In this document: positions 45,373-53,529 of the stretch, one piece after another
How the letters are laid out: every line of letters starts with the position of its first letter
Position numbering within the stretch: position 1 is the first letter of the stretch
Origin: JACQZU01 sp041908165
GTDB taxonomy: Bacteria; Acidobacteriota; Holophagae; Holophagales; Holophagaceae
NCBI GenBank assembly: GCA_041908165.1
Contig: JAYRFV010000116.1
Location: forward strand, 62,001 to 126,000
Reading direction: 5' to 3'
DNA length: 64,000 nt
Notes under the pieces: generated by a model
Told to the model about the DNA's origin: nothing
What the model saw: only the letters and a program-made list of their open reading frames with translations
Database searches by the model: none
Position numbers and translations under genes: made by a program

Positions 45373-45827
45373 CCCTCGCGAACCTGCCGACCTTCCAGCT
45401 CCTGGACGACCAGGGCGCCACCGTGACCGAACGCAGCCTCCTCGGCCGCTGGACCGTGCTCTACGCCTACCCCAAGGACAACACGCCCGGCTGCACCCAG
45501 GAAGCCTGCGACTTCCGCGACCGCTGGGAGCGCCTTCAGGCCCTGGGCGCCCAGGTCTACGGCATCTCGAAGGACAGCGTGAAGAGCCACCAGGGCTTCG
45601 TCGCCAAGCAGCAGCTCCCCTTCCGGCTGCTGTCCGATCCCGAGCTGGTGCTCCTGAAGGGGCTCGGCGCCTACGGACGGAAGGTCATGTACGGGAAGGA
45701 GATGGAGGGCATCATCCGAAGCACGTTCCTGGTCGACCCCGAGGGAAGGGTGCGGAAGTCCTGGCCCAAGGTCTCGGTGAAGGGCCACGTCCAGCAGGTT
45801 CTGGACGCCTTGGAGGCGCTCCGCTGA
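45369..45827 (+). CDS. bcp: thioredoxin-dependent peroxiredoxin (BCP/PrxQ type)
   Basis: A 152-residue cytosolic peroxidase that reduces H2O2 and organic peroxides. The active site YPKDNTPGCTQEACDFRD gives peroxidatic Cys42 and resolving Cys47, the five-residue spacing of the BCP group. The late motif RSTFLVDPEGRVRKSW is also typical. The ATG lies within the stop of the OppC-like gene, so it is translated in the same operon as the transporter, an uncommon context. Confidence 0.96.
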   Translation: MTLANLPTFQLLDDQGATVTERSLLGRWTVLYAYPKDNTPGCTQEACDFRDRWERLQALGAQVYGISKDSVKSHQGFVAKQQLPFRLLSDPELVLLKGLGAYGRKVMYGKEMEGIIRSTFLVDPEGRVRKSWPKVSVKGHVQQVLDALEALR

Positions 45828-45828
45828 T

Positions 45829-46833
45829 TCAGCCGATCGTGGCGAAGGCGTTCGCCACGGCGGGCACGTCCACCACGCTGGCCGGCGCGGCCCGCCGCCA
45901 GGTCGCCACGTCGTCCTCGGAGGGGACGACCTCACGCCAGAAATGCTCCTCCAGCTCGCGCTCGGTGAAGGCGCCGTCGTTGACCATGGCCTGCCACAGC
46001 CGCTCCGCAGCATCGACGGCCACCCCGCCGGTCCAGTGGGCCGGCATGCCCCGGCGGTGGCGGAAGCGGGTGAGGAAGCTCTCGAAGTCCACGTTGCAGT
46101 AGTGCAGCAGCCAGCCGGCCCGCTGCCTGGGCGGCCGGCTGCCGTCCGAAGCCAGGAAGGTGTGCACGGTCCCCGGCAGCAGGTCTGCGCCGGTGCGCGC
46201 GGCCGCCTTGCCGGCGACGTGGCCCAGGTAGTCCGTGCTCAGCCAGTGCTGATCCTGCACGGGATCGTGCATCCGCTTCGGGAACCGGTGGGCGTGGCGG
46301 AACCGGTCGCCCTCCCGGGCAAAGCGGTTCTTGAAGCGGGTGGCGCTCCGGAAGGGGGTGCCGCCCGCAGCGGTCCGCGCCGGGAGGACTTCGAGAGGCA
46401 TGAACTGGACCACCTGCACGTCCCGGCCCACCGCCCCAAGCTGCCGCCCCAGGTCCCCGGCGGCCAGCCCGGTCCAGGAGGGGCAGAGCAGCTCGTCCGG
46501 GTCGAGGGACACGATCCAGTCGCAGCCGGCCGCCAGGGCCCATTCGGTGGCGACCAGCGTGTTCAGCATCTGCCGGGCGGTCTGGTGCGTGTCGACCTTG
46601 TCGAGGAAGGCCCGGACGACGGGATTGTCGCGGTGCCGCGCCGGGATGGCGTCGGCGCCGCTCGTCTCGGCCAGGGTCACGCCGGCCAGGTCACGGACGG
46701 ATTCGCCGGTCCCATCCGTGGACCGGTCCAGGAAGACGAAGGAGCGGTCCACCCCCAGCCAGTGGTGGTAGCGCAGGTTGTCGCGGAGCAGCCGGCGCTC
46801 GTTGCGAACCGTCGTCACCAGGGCCAGGGGCAT
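45829..46833 (-). CDS. family-2-like glycosyltransferase
   Basis: A 334-residue soluble protein with a GT-A fold. MPLALVTTVRNERRLLRDNLRYHHWLGV is the start of a nucleotide-sugar-binding domain, and SLDPDELL near residue 110 is the metal-binding D-x-D-like motif in the WIVSLDPDE pattern. This pattern is typical of the group of glycosyltransferases related to family 92 (DUF23-like). The C-terminal half (WLLHYCNVDFESFLTRFRHRR) carries the conserved H-Y segment of the same group. The sugar and acceptor are unknown; surface polysaccharide or LPS modification is likely. It ends two bases from bcp on the other strand. Confidence 0.82.
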   Translation of the reverse strand: MPLALVTTVRNERRLLRDNLRYHHWLGVDRSFVFLDRSTDGTGESVRDLAGVTLAETSGADAIPARHRDNPVVRAFLDKVDTHQTARQMLNTLVATEWALAAGCDWIVSLDPDELLCPSWTGLAAGDLGRQLGAVGRDVQVVQFMPLEVLPARTAAGGTPFRSATRFKNRFAREGDRFRHAHRFPKRMHDPVQDQHWLSTDYLGHVAGKAAARTGADLLPGTVHTFLASDGSRPPRQRAGWLLHYCNVDFESFLTRFRHRRGMPAHWTGGVAVDAAERLWQAMVNDGAFTERELEEHFWREVVPSEDDVATWRRAAPASVVDVPAVANAFATIG

Positions 46834-46857
46834 GCCAGCGCGCTCCGGCGGCTCGGG

Positions 46858-47262
46858 CTACTTGCCCGCGTTCAGCCATTTCGCGAGGTCGGCGCCGGTG
46901 CGGAAGGCCCCGACCTGGCGGCGCACCTCCTTGCCGTCCGGATCCAGGATCACCAGGGTCGGGAAGCCTTCGATCCTGAACTGCTCCTCGGTCTGCTTGC
47001 CGCCGGGCAGGTGCCCGGTCTTGCTCTGGGTCATGACCGAGGCGGGGATGTAGCCCTGCAGGGCGGCCGCGGCTTCGGGCGTGGGGAAGACGTTCTTCTT
47101 GAGGTGCTGGCAGGGGCCGCACCACTCCGCCCAGATGTCGAGGAAGACCTGCTTCCGTTCAGCCTTGGCGCGCTTGAGGGCGGCCTCCAGGCTGTGTTCC
47201 CACTTGGGTCCGCCCTGGGCGACCAGGGGGATGGCAACGAGGAGGGCGGGCAGCAGGCGCAT
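46858..47262 (-). CDS. exported thioredoxin-fold protein
   Basis: A 134-residue protein with a short signal peptide (residues 1-16) and a thioredoxin domain. The active site is WCGPC (Cys48, Cys51) in FLDIWAEWCGPCQHLKK, and the cis-Pro is in GFPTLVIL. The architecture fits a periplasmic thiol reductase of the DsbD-gamma or thioredoxin_7 kind. Which partner re-reduces it is not visible. The gene is divergent from the small secreted protein gene at 47481; the 218 bases between them hold no other feature I can support beyond likely promoters. Confidence 0.9.
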   Translation of the reverse strand: MRLLPALLVAIPLVAQGGPKWEHSLEAALKRAKAERKQVFLDIWAEWCGPCQHLKKNVFPTPEAAAALQGYIPASVMTQSKTGHLPGGKQTEEQFRIEGFPTLVILDPDGKEVRRQVGAFRTGADLAKWLNAGK

Positions 47263-47480
47263 CGGGGCTCCAGGCGGTGGGATCAGGGTCCAGGGAATGG
47301 GATGCCGTCCGGGTCGGGTCTGTTCCCGGATTCCAGAGCATAGCCGAGCAACCGGCTTGCGCCCGGCCGGTCCTGCCCTCCCGGATCGAAAATTCCTCGC
47401 TAACCTCCCGCGGAGGGGTGCCGTATCCCACTCGAACCGGACAGGTTGTCCACCCCCCCAAACGCTTCCGAGGAGGCTCC

Positions 47481-47852
47481 ATGCGTGCCCTAGCCCTTTC
47501 CTGCGCCCTCGTCGCGGCCCTGGCCGCTCCCCTGGCCGCCCAGGCCCCCCGCTTCATCAAGGTCGACGTGGTGTCCAAGTCCATGAAGGCCAAGCACCAC
47601 GAGGACGGCCCCACCCAGGTCCACGTGCGGATGCCGATCTCGCTCGCCAAGGGCATCCTCGAATCGGTGTCGGACAAGGAGTTCGACATCCAGGGAACGC
47701 TGAACGAGGACGGCAAGGCCAAGAAGGTCCACCGGACCCAGAAGCTGAGGCTGGACCAGCTGGTGAAGCTGCTGGAATCCTCCAAGGCCGGCGACATGCT
47801 GCTGGAGGTCACCACCGACAAGGGCGACCTGGTCAAGATCAGCGTCGAATAG
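47481..47852 (+). CDS. small exported protein of unknown function
   Basis: A 123-residue protein with a clear signal peptide (MRALALSCALVAALAAPLAA, cleavage near residue 20). A compact charged domain follows, containing RMPISLAKGILESV, KVHRTQKLRLDQLVKLLESS and a final DLVKISVE strand. The first part (VHVRMPISLA...) resembles a pattern seen in small proteins near cell-envelope or anti-sigma genes, but I do not recognise the family. The RBS GAGGAGG is very strong. A near-perfect terminator follows the stop codon, so it is a single-gene transcript. Confidence 0.75.
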   Translation: MRALALSCALVAALAAPLAAQAPRFIKVDVVSKSMKAKHHEDGPTQVHVRMPISLAKGILESVSDKEFDIQGTLNEDGKAKKVHRTQKLRLDQLVKLLESSKAGDMLLEVTTDKGDLVKISVE

Positions 47853-47871
47853 GCCCGGCCGGGCCCGATGC

Positions 47872-47899
47872 AAAGGGGGCGCCTGCGGGCGCCCCCTTT
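47872..47899 (+). terminator. Rho-independent terminator after the small exported protein gene
   Basis: A 12-bp perfect stem, AAAGGGGGCGCC (47872-47883) with GGCGCCCCCTTT (47888-47899), and a 4-base loop. The T-run is short, but the stem is very GC-rich. Its symmetric A and T ends would also work on the other strand. Confidence 0.75.
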
Positions 47900-47917
47900 C
47901 CGTGGACAATCAGGGGC

Positions 47918-48322
47918 ATGGAAACCCGCACCGAGATCCGCGTCCGCTACGCCGAGACCGATGCCATGGGCATCGTCCACCACGCCGTCTATCCGGTCTG
48001 GATGGAGCTGGGCCGCTCCGACCTGCTGCGGGCCCTCGGCCAGAGCTACGCCGAGTGGGAGGCCGCGGGGGTCCGCATGACGGTGTCTGAAATCCAGGTC
48101 AGGTACCGTGCACCGGCCCGGTACGACGAACTCCTCCAAGTCCACACCCGGGTGCAGGAGGCTGGCCGCCGCCGGATCGTCTTCGGCTACCGGATCGAGC
48201 GCGGCGGCGCGCTGCTCGCCGAGGGCACCAGCAGCCACCTGGTCTGCGGCACCGACGGCCGCGCCCGGGTCCTGCCCGACCCCTACCTGGCGCTGGTGCT
48301 CAAGGCCCTTCCGGAGGCCTGA
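47918..48322 (+). CDS. acyl-CoA thioesterase of the YbgC/4HBT hotdog family
   Basis: A 134-residue hotdog-fold hydrolase. The family start VRYAETDAMGIVHHAVYPVWMELGRSDLLR (in part) gives catalytic Asp15 and the His-x-x-Y-P helix. Such enzymes cleave short-chain or hydroxybenzoyl-CoA thioesters; YbgC in E. coli sits with the Tol-Pal genes, but none of those are here. Its 3' end overlaps the converging GAF gene by 23 bases. A GGACAAT box at 47904-47910, only a few bases before the ATG, resembles the -10 boxes elsewhere in the window, so the leader may be very short. Confidence 0.92.
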   Translation: METRTEIRVRYAETDAMGIVHHAVYPVWMELGRSDLLRALGQSYAEWEAAGVRMTVSEIQVRYRAPARYDELLQVHTRVQEAGRRRIVFGYRIERGGALLAEGTSSHLVCGTDGRARVLPDPYLALVLKALPEA

Positions 48323-48950
48323 CCGGCCAGGGGTAGGCGAGCGAGAAGACCGTCACCAGGGCATCCATGATGCGCCGCCGGCCCTCGGGAAAGGCGTCCC
48401 GCTGGAAGCTCTGGAAGCTGACCAGCCCGCAGGATTGCGGCTGGACGCCGAAGGGGACGCCGTACCAGCTGGACGGGATCAGGCCGCTGAGCTTCTCGGC
48501 TTCCGTGAAAATGGCCCCCGCGGCCTCGGCATCCTCCATGCTCCGGATGTAGAGCGGCTGGCCTCCTTGGATCGCCTTTCCGGTGAGGCCGGGCTGAGCG
48601 GAATAGCGGCGGGGCGGATGGTTCCGCAGGCGGCCGCCTTCGTGGTAGAGCACGAACCGGAGCTGGTCCTCGGGAAAATCGACCATGGCCACGTAGAAAC
48701 TTGCCAGGTCCATCGGGCGGAAGCAGAGGTCAAGCAGGCGCCGGGCCAGTTCGCCGCCCTCCAGCCCGGGGTTCAGGACGGCAGCGCCCCCCAGCAGCAG
48801 GGCCAGGTCGGTGTCCTGGTGCCGGACCAGTTCGTGGACCTCGGTGAGCTCCTGCCGGAGGCGCTCGTTGTCGCGGTTGAGCCGCCCCACGGTCTGCAGC
48901 AGTTCCAGCATTTCCTGTTCGCGGACGCGACCGCGGTCGAACCAGCCCAT
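48300..48950 (-). CDS. GAF-domain protein with an N-terminal coiled coil
   Basis: A 216-residue soluble protein. Residues 10-45 form a likely coiled coil (EQEMLELLQTVGRLNRDNERLRQELTEVHEL, in part). The rest is a GAF-like sensory domain, with LASFYVAMVDFPEDQLRFVLYHEGG, GLTGKAIQGGQPLYI and PSSWYGVPFGVQPQSCGLVSFQSF segments (in part). It has no output domain, so it probably acts through a partner via the coiled coil. It is divergent from cysS and overlaps the thioesterase gene end. The ligand is unknown. Confidence 0.82.
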   Translation of the reverse strand: MGWFDRGRVREQEMLELLQTVGRLNRDNERLRQELTEVHELVRHQDTDLALLLGGAAVLNPGLEGGELARRLLDLCFRPMDLASFYVAMVDFPEDQLRFVLYHEGGRLRNHPPRRYSAQPGLTGKAIQGGQPLYIRSMEDAEAAGAIFTEAEKLSGLIPSSWYGVPFGVQPQSCGLVSFQSFQRDAFPEGRRRIMDALVTVFSLAYPWPVRPPEGP

Positions 48951-48997
48951 GGCCGATCACCCTTGGGAGCACCAGGAATTGGTGCTTAGCTGTAAGT

Positions 48998-50452
48998 ATG
49001 GTCGGCCTGCGGCGGATATCCCTTTACAACACGCTCACCCGGAAGGTGGAACCGGTGCAGCCGGTGGTGCCGGGGGAGCTGCGGTTCTACACCTGTGGGC
49101 CCACGGTCTACAATTTCGCGCACATCGGCAACCTGCGGACCTTCCTGTTCCAGGACCTGCTGAAACGGGTGTTCACGGGGTCCGGGTACCGGGTCCGCCA
49201 CTGCATGAACATCACCGATGTCGAGGACAAGATCATCCGCGACAGCCAGAAGGACCTGCCCGAGGAGGCGGACAACGCAACCCGGCACGCCGCGATGCGG
49301 GCGCTGACCGACCGCTTCACGGCAGCCTTCTTCCAGGACCTGGCTGCGGTGGGCGTGGAGGCCTCCTCCTTCACCCACCTGCCCCGCGCCACCGACTATG
49401 TGCCGCAGATGATCGACCTGATCCGCACCCTGGAGGGACGCGGCCTGGCCTACACCCGGGAGGGGAGCGTCTACTACCGGATCGCCGGATTCCCGGGCTA
49501 CGGCCGCCTCGCCCGCCTCGACCGGGAGGGCATGCAGGCGGGTGCTTCGGTGGATTCGGACGAGTACGAGCGGGAATCCGTGTCCGACTTCGTGCTGTGG
49601 AAGGCCGCCCGGCCCGGGGAGCCGAGCTGGGATTCCCCCTGGGGGCCCGGCCGGCCCGGTTGGCACATCGAGTGCTCGGCGATGGGCCTGGACCTGCTCG
49701 GCGACCGCATCGACCTGCACAGCGGCGGGGTGGACCTGGTCTTCCCCCACCACGAGAACGAGATCGCCCAGAGCGAAGGCTGCCTGGGGCATCCGTGGGT
49801 GAACCACTGGGTTCACGGCGAGTTCCTGCTGGTGGAGGGGGAGAAGATGTCCAAGTCCCTGGGCAACTTCTTTACCCTCCGGGACCTCGTGGACCGGGGC
49901 CACGAGCCGATGGCATTCCGCTACGCCATCCTCAGCAACCACTACCGGAAGCTGCTGAACTTCAGCCTCGAAGGACTGCGGGCCGCGAAGGCCTCGCTGG
50001 AGCGGGTCCGGGCTTTCCGCCGCCGGATGGAAGGCGCCGGCGAAGCGGCCGGCGGGCCCTGGAAGGAGGCCTTCGAACCGCAGCCCCGGATCGACCTTGC
50101 GCGCAAGGCGTTCTGGGCCGCCTTGGCCGACGACCTGAACACGCCGGAGGCCCTGGCCTCGCTGTTCAAGCTCATCGGCGACCTCAACGCCCTGGACGAC
50201 CACGTGCCCCTGACGCGGGAAGAGCGCGATTCGGCCCTGGCCTTCCTGGACGAGGCCCAGGCGGTGTTCCTCGGCTGGCCCCGGGAGTCCGCCCAGGCCG
50301 AGGCCGAGGTCGAGGCCCTCATCGAGGCCCGCCGGCGGGCGAAGGCCGAGCGGAACTGGGCGGAGGCCGACCGCCTCCGCGACCAGGCCCAGGCCCTGGG
50401 GATCCTGCTCGAGGACCGCAAGGACGGCAGCACCGGCTGGCGGAGGGCCTGA
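48998..50452 (+). CDS. cysS: cysteinyl-tRNA synthetase
   Basis: A class I aminoacyl-tRNA synthetase, 484 residues. Zinc/substrate Cys33 lies in TCGPTVYNFAHIGN, followed by HIGN (42-45). The VDLVFPHHENEIAQSEG zinc motif lies near 245, and KMSKSLGN near 284 completes the active site. The C-terminal RRRAKAERNWAEADRLRD segment is also typical. The start is backed by protein similarity only, as the upstream RBS is weak. A small hairpin (AGCACCA/TGGTGCT, 48968-48986) lies just before the gene and might play a part in control. Confidence 0.98.
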   Translation: MVGLRRISLYNTLTRKVEPVQPVVPGELRFYTCGPTVYNFAHIGNLRTFLFQDLLKRVFTGSGYRVRHCMNITDVEDKIIRDSQKDLPEEADNATRHAAMRALTDRFTAAFFQDLAAVGVEASSFTHLPRATDYVPQMIDLIRTLEGRGLAYTREGSVYYRIAGFPGYGRLARLDREGMQAGASVDSDEYERESVSDFVLWKAARPGEPSWDSPWGPGRPGWHIECSAMGLDLLGDRIDLHSGGVDLVFPHHENEIAQSEGCLGHPWVNHWVHGEFLLVEGEKMSKSLGNFFTLRDLVDRGHEPMAFRYAILSNHYRKLLNFSLEGLRAAKASLERVRAFRRRMEGAGEAAGGPWKEAFEPQPRIDLARKAFWAALADDLNTPEALASLFKLIGDLNALDDHVPLTREERDSALAFLDEAQAVFLGWPRESAQAEAEVEALIEARRRAKAERNWAEADRLRDQAQALGILLEDRKDGSTGWRRA

Positions 50453-50511
50453 GTAGGCTGGCCCGGACCTTTCCTGCCATCCTGGTTGTCAACCCTTTAG
50501 AAGGAGCCGAC

Positions 50512-50970
50512 ATGGCCGATGCGAAGAAGGTCGTCCTCTGGATCGCCGGGGGCTGCGGGGTCCTGGTCCTGCTGGCGGGCGGAACCTGCGTGGGCCTGGG
50601 CTACTACGCCAAGTCCAAGGTCGAGTCCAAGCTCGCCGAGACCAACCCGAACCTGGCCGAGCAGTTCCGCAAGGGCGGCCTGACCGGGGCGATGAAGGGA
50701 GGCGCCGGCCAGATGGTCGCCACCGGCGTCGCCATGTACGGGGGCACCGTGATGGCGATGGTGCTCCCCCCGGCGGAACAGAAGTCCTACAACGAAACCC
50801 TGGAAAAGCTGGTCAAGATCGGCCCCGCGCTGACCGAGACCGAAATCCAGGACCTGAGCAAGGCCCTGGAACGCACCCAGGCCGCCCACAAGAAGGACAA
50901 CAGCCTGCCGACGGCCGACGAGGCCCGGGCCTTCTTCGCCGAGGTCAAGACCATCGTCGACCGGCATTGA
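50512..50970 (+). CDS. small membrane-anchored protein of unknown function
   Basis: A 152-residue protein with one N-terminal membrane helix (about residues 7-30, VVLWIAGGCGVLVLLAGGTC) and a C-terminal soluble part that looks helical (residues 33-152). It lacks a lipobox, and the helix is probably an uncleaved anchor. No family is recognised. The RBS AAGGAG is strong. It follows cysS by 60 bases and may share its transcript. No terminator is seen between it and the convergent mscL gene. Confidence 0.75.
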   Translation: MADAKKVVLWIAGGCGVLVLLAGGTCVGLGYYAKSKVESKLAETNPNLAEQFRKGGLTGAMKGGAGQMVATGVAMYGGTVMAMVLPPAEQKSYNETLEKLVKIGPALTETEIQDLSKALERTQAAHKKDNSLPTADEARAFFAEVKTIVDRH

Positions 50971-51000
50971 CCGCGACGCCGGCCGGCCGCCGGGTTCGTC

Positions 51001-51396
51001 CTAGGCCAGTTCGCTCGTGCAGTGCTTGCAGCGCCTGGCCGCTGCAGGCACGGGCTCGAGGCACTGCGGGCAGTCCTTCGTGGCCGGTGCGGCCGGCGCT
51101 TCCTCCTCCTTCTTCCGGGACAGCGCGCTGAGCCCCTTCACCAGCACCAGGAACACCACCAGGGCGATGATGAGGAAGTCCACCGTCGCGCCCAGCACCT
51201 TGCCGATCTGCAGCTTGCCCACCGCCCAGGTCTGCCAGTCGCCCTTGGGCAGGACGTAGCCGACCATCGGCATCACCAATCCCTCGACGAAGGCCGACAC
51301 GATCTTGCCGAAGGCCCCGCCGATGACCACGGCGATGGCCAGATCGACCACGTTGCCCTTCATGATGAAGGCCTTGAACTCGTCCTTGATGGCCAT
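51001..51396 (-). CDS. mscL: large-conductance mechanosensitive channel with C-terminal zinc ribbon
   Basis: MscL is a pressure-relief channel of the inner membrane. The 131-residue protein has the usual two helices (about 15-42 and 68-90) and the N-terminal FKAFIMKGNVVDLAIAVVIGGAFGKIV segment (in part). The C-terminal tail after residue 95 is not the usual helix alone: it adds a four-cysteine zinc ribbon, CPQC (109, 112) and CKHC (123, 126). The RBS is GGAGG. The added module could mediate assembly or regulation at the cytosolic side. Confidence 0.95.
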   Translation of the reverse strand: MAIKDEFKAFIMKGNVVDLAIAVVIGGAFGKIVSAFVEGLVMPMVGYVLPKGDWQTWAVGKLQIGKVLGATVDFLIIALVVFLVLVKGLSALSRKKEEEAPAAPATKDCPQCLEPVPAAARRCKHCTSELA

Positions 51397-51445
51397 GGGG
51401 CCTCCTGTGCGGGATGTTCCACCATCCAACGGGGCGGCTCCGCGA

Positions 51446-52429
51446 TCAACCCCCCAGGATGTGCGCCGCGACCCGCTCGGGTTCCAGTTCCTCCAGACAC
51501 TGTCTGCGCTGGCATCCGCGTTCGCGGCAGGGCGAGCAGGCCAGTCCGGTCCGCAGCACCTCGCCGCTGCCCTCCGGCAACCCCGCGACCAGCGGGTCCG
51601 AGGGCCCGTACAGGGCCAGCGCCCGGACCCCCAGGACCACGGCGAGGTGCAGCAGGCCGGTGTCGGGCGCCACCACCCGGTCCCCCTGGCGGATGGCGCC
51701 GGCAAGGTGCCACCACTCCAGTTCCGGAAAGGCCGGCACCCCGGTTTCCGTCGCCAGCCAGGACCGAAGGTCGCGCTCCTCCGGCCCCAGGGACCAGCGC
51801 AGCTCGGCCTTCCCCTTCAGGAGGCGCGCGAGGGCAACCCAGTGCCGTACCGGCCAGCGCTTGATGGCTCCCCGCCGCGAGGCCCCGGGAACCAGGACCA
51901 CGCGCGGCAGGCCGGATCTCGTCCAGAGGCCTTCGGGCTCCGGCAGCGCCACATCCTGCAGGGCCGGCCTGAACCGGCCCAGGCCGGCGACACCCCGGTC
52001 CCGTCCGAACGCCTCGACCAGGCCCAGCGCCTGGTCGTAGCGGGTCTGGCGACGGTACGGCAGCGGGCGGTTCTGCAGACGGCCGGCGCCTTCCTTGGTG
52101 ACCCCGTCGCCCCAGCGCTCACCGATCCCGGCCTTCCAGGGGATGAAGGCGGCCTTCAGGATGCCGTGGAAATCCAGGCTGGCTTCCGCCTGGTGGATGG
52201 CCTCGGCCGCCCGCCCCCATTCCCGCCACGCGCCGAACGGCCGGGACAGCGCCCGGCGATCCACCCGCACCGGCTCGAGCCAGGGGAAGGGCGCCAGAAG
52301 GAACGCGTGGCGGTCCTCCACCACGGCCTGCAGCCTCGCCTCCGGGAAGGCTTCGTGGAGGTTCCGCCACGCCGGCAGGACGCGGAGGATGTCGCCCAGG
52401 GCGGACAGCCGGAGCAGCGCGAGGTGCAT
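51446..52429 (-). CDS. family-9 glycosyltransferase (heptosyltransferase-like)
   Basis: A 327-residue GT9 enzyme. The start HLALLRLSALGDILRVLPAWRNLHEAFPEA is the WaaC-type acceptor loop. VLVPGASRRGAIKRWPVRHW near 190 and VAPDTGLLHLAVVLGVRALALYGPSDP near 260 (in part) form the donor site. It also has the late CSPCRERGC cysteine motif. It probably transfers heptose to lipid A-Kdo or to the growing core. With hldD and the WaaF-like gene it covers the LPS heptose path. It ends 50 bases from mscL. Confidence 0.87.
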   Translation of the reverse strand: MHLALLRLSALGDILRVLPAWRNLHEAFPEARLQAVVEDRHAFLLAPFPWLEPVRVDRRALSRPFGAWREWGRAAEAIHQAEASLDFHGILKAAFIPWKAGIGERWGDGVTKEGAGRLQNRPLPYRRQTRYDQALGLVEAFGRDRGVAGLGRFRPALQDVALPEPEGLWTRSGLPRVVLVPGASRRGAIKRWPVRHWVALARLLKGKAELRWSLGPEERDLRSWLATETGVPAFPELEWWHLAGAIRQGDRVVAPDTGLLHLAVVLGVRALALYGPSDPLVAGLPEGSGEVLRTGLACSPCRERGCQRRQCLEELEPERVAAHILGG

Positions 52430-52488
52430 GCCCCACTATCGCACGGGCGGCGTGGCGTCCCGCCGCGGGGATATTGTGACGCAGCCCC

Positions 52489-52517
52489 TTGGTGGGTGGA
52501 GGTGATTGTCCGACAAT
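52489..52517 (+). promoter_or_regulatory. predicted promoter of the first 292-residue paralog (TTGGTG-N17-GACAAT)
   Basis: TTGGTG (52489-52494) and GACAAT (52512-52517) are 17 bases apart. Both hexamers and the following CCAGGTTCCGC match the promoter 986 bases downstream almost base for base, which argues that the region was duplicated with the gene. Confidence 0.6.
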
Positions 52518-52546
52518 CCAGGTTCCGCCTCGTCCAGGAGTGGCCC

Positions 52547-53425
52547 ATGCGCCTTCGGCATCTTCCCGTCCTTCTCGCCGTGCCCGCGGCCGTGCTCCCC
52601 TGCGCCGCCCAGGAGGCCAACCTTGGGCAGAAGCTGAGGACCGAGCGGCCCGAGATCGAGCGGATGATCAACGAGCTGCAGCCCAGGGAGGCGCTGGCCC
52701 GGGTCGAGGCCCTGCTGCCGGCCGCCAAGCCGGCCTTCGACAAGACCAGCCCGCAGACCATGTACATGAGCTACGCGTCGATGCTGTCCTTGAGCCAGGC
52801 CTACCACCTCGCCTTCAAGGCCGCCAACGCCGCCGGCCAGTGGGAGAAGGCCCTCGAGCTCATCAAGAAGGCCCAAGAGGTGGGCTCCGACAACTACGCC
52901 GGGGTGAAGGAGCCCTTCAAGCTGATCGCCCAGGACAGCCGGGCCATGGCCGAGCGCACCCGCGCCAACCTGAAGGAGAACGAGCCCTACATCAACCAGT
53001 TGAAGGCGATCCCCAACAAGGACGCCAGCGACCTGCAGCAGCTCGAGCTGGTGGAGAAGGAGAAGAAGAACATCGAGGAGCTCGACAAGCGGGCCCAGGC
53101 CTTCGAGGGATTCATCGAGACCGCCAAGGCCGATTCCGAGCGCTACCAGCCCTTCGTCGCCTACATCGAGAAGCAGATCAAGGAGCAGGAGGCCCAGATC
53201 GCCGAGTACAAGCCCGGCAAGGGCGACAAGGGGAAGTGGGTGGAGGCCGTCATCGCCAACCCGCAGACCTACGCCTCCATCACCGAGAAGCGGGACCTGC
53301 TGGGCTTCCTCTACCGCCTCAACACCCTCGACCCCGAGAACGCGAAGGTGCTGCGGGAGATCGACGTGGTCCTCGGCAAGGCAGCCCCGGCCCCCAAGGC
53401 GCCGGCGCGTCCCCGCAAGAAGTAG
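52547..53425 (+). CDS. exported tetratricopeptide-like protein, paralog 1
   Basis: A 292-residue exported protein with a signal peptide (residues 1-21, cleavage after CAA). The rest is mainly helical, with helix pairs such as LGQKLRTERPEIERMINELQPREAL and SQAYHLAFKAANAAGQWEKALELIKKAQE (each in part) that resemble TPR-like or Sel1-like repeats. A long charged coiled-coil part runs to about residue 230, and LLGFLYRLNTLDPEN lies near the end. It is followed 104 bases later by a paralog of exactly the same length (about half the residues identical by eye). Function is unknown. Confidence 0.78.
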   Translation: MRLRHLPVLLAVPAAVLPCAAQEANLGQKLRTERPEIERMINELQPREALARVEALLPAAKPAFDKTSPQTMYMSYASMLSLSQAYHLAFKAANAAGQWEKALELIKKAQEVGSDNYAGVKEPFKLIAQDSRAMAERTRANLKENEPYINQLKAIPNKDASDLQQLELVEKEKKNIEELDKRAQAFEGFIETAKADSERYQPFVAYIEKQIKEQEAQIAEYKPGKGDKGKWVEAVIANPQTYASITEKRDLLGFLYRLNTLDPENAKVLREIDVVLGKAAPAPKAPARPRKK

Positions 53426-53474
53426 GGCCGGGGCCCCTTACCGTCCGCAGACGCCCTGGGCGGCACGGAGCCCC

Positions 53475-53503
53475 TTGGACGGGGCGACGGGATGACGGAC
53501 AAT
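53475..53503 (+). promoter_or_regulatory. predicted promoter of the second 292-residue paralog (TTGGAC-N17-GACAAT)
   Basis: TTGGAC (53475-53480) and GACAAT (53498-53503) are 17 bases apart, with the ATG 26 bases further. The CCCCTTGG and GACAATCCAGGTTCCGC words are shared with the first copy, so each paralog has its own promoter. Confidence 0.6.
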
Positions 53504-53529
53504 CCAGGTTCCGCATCCAGGAGCGAGCC

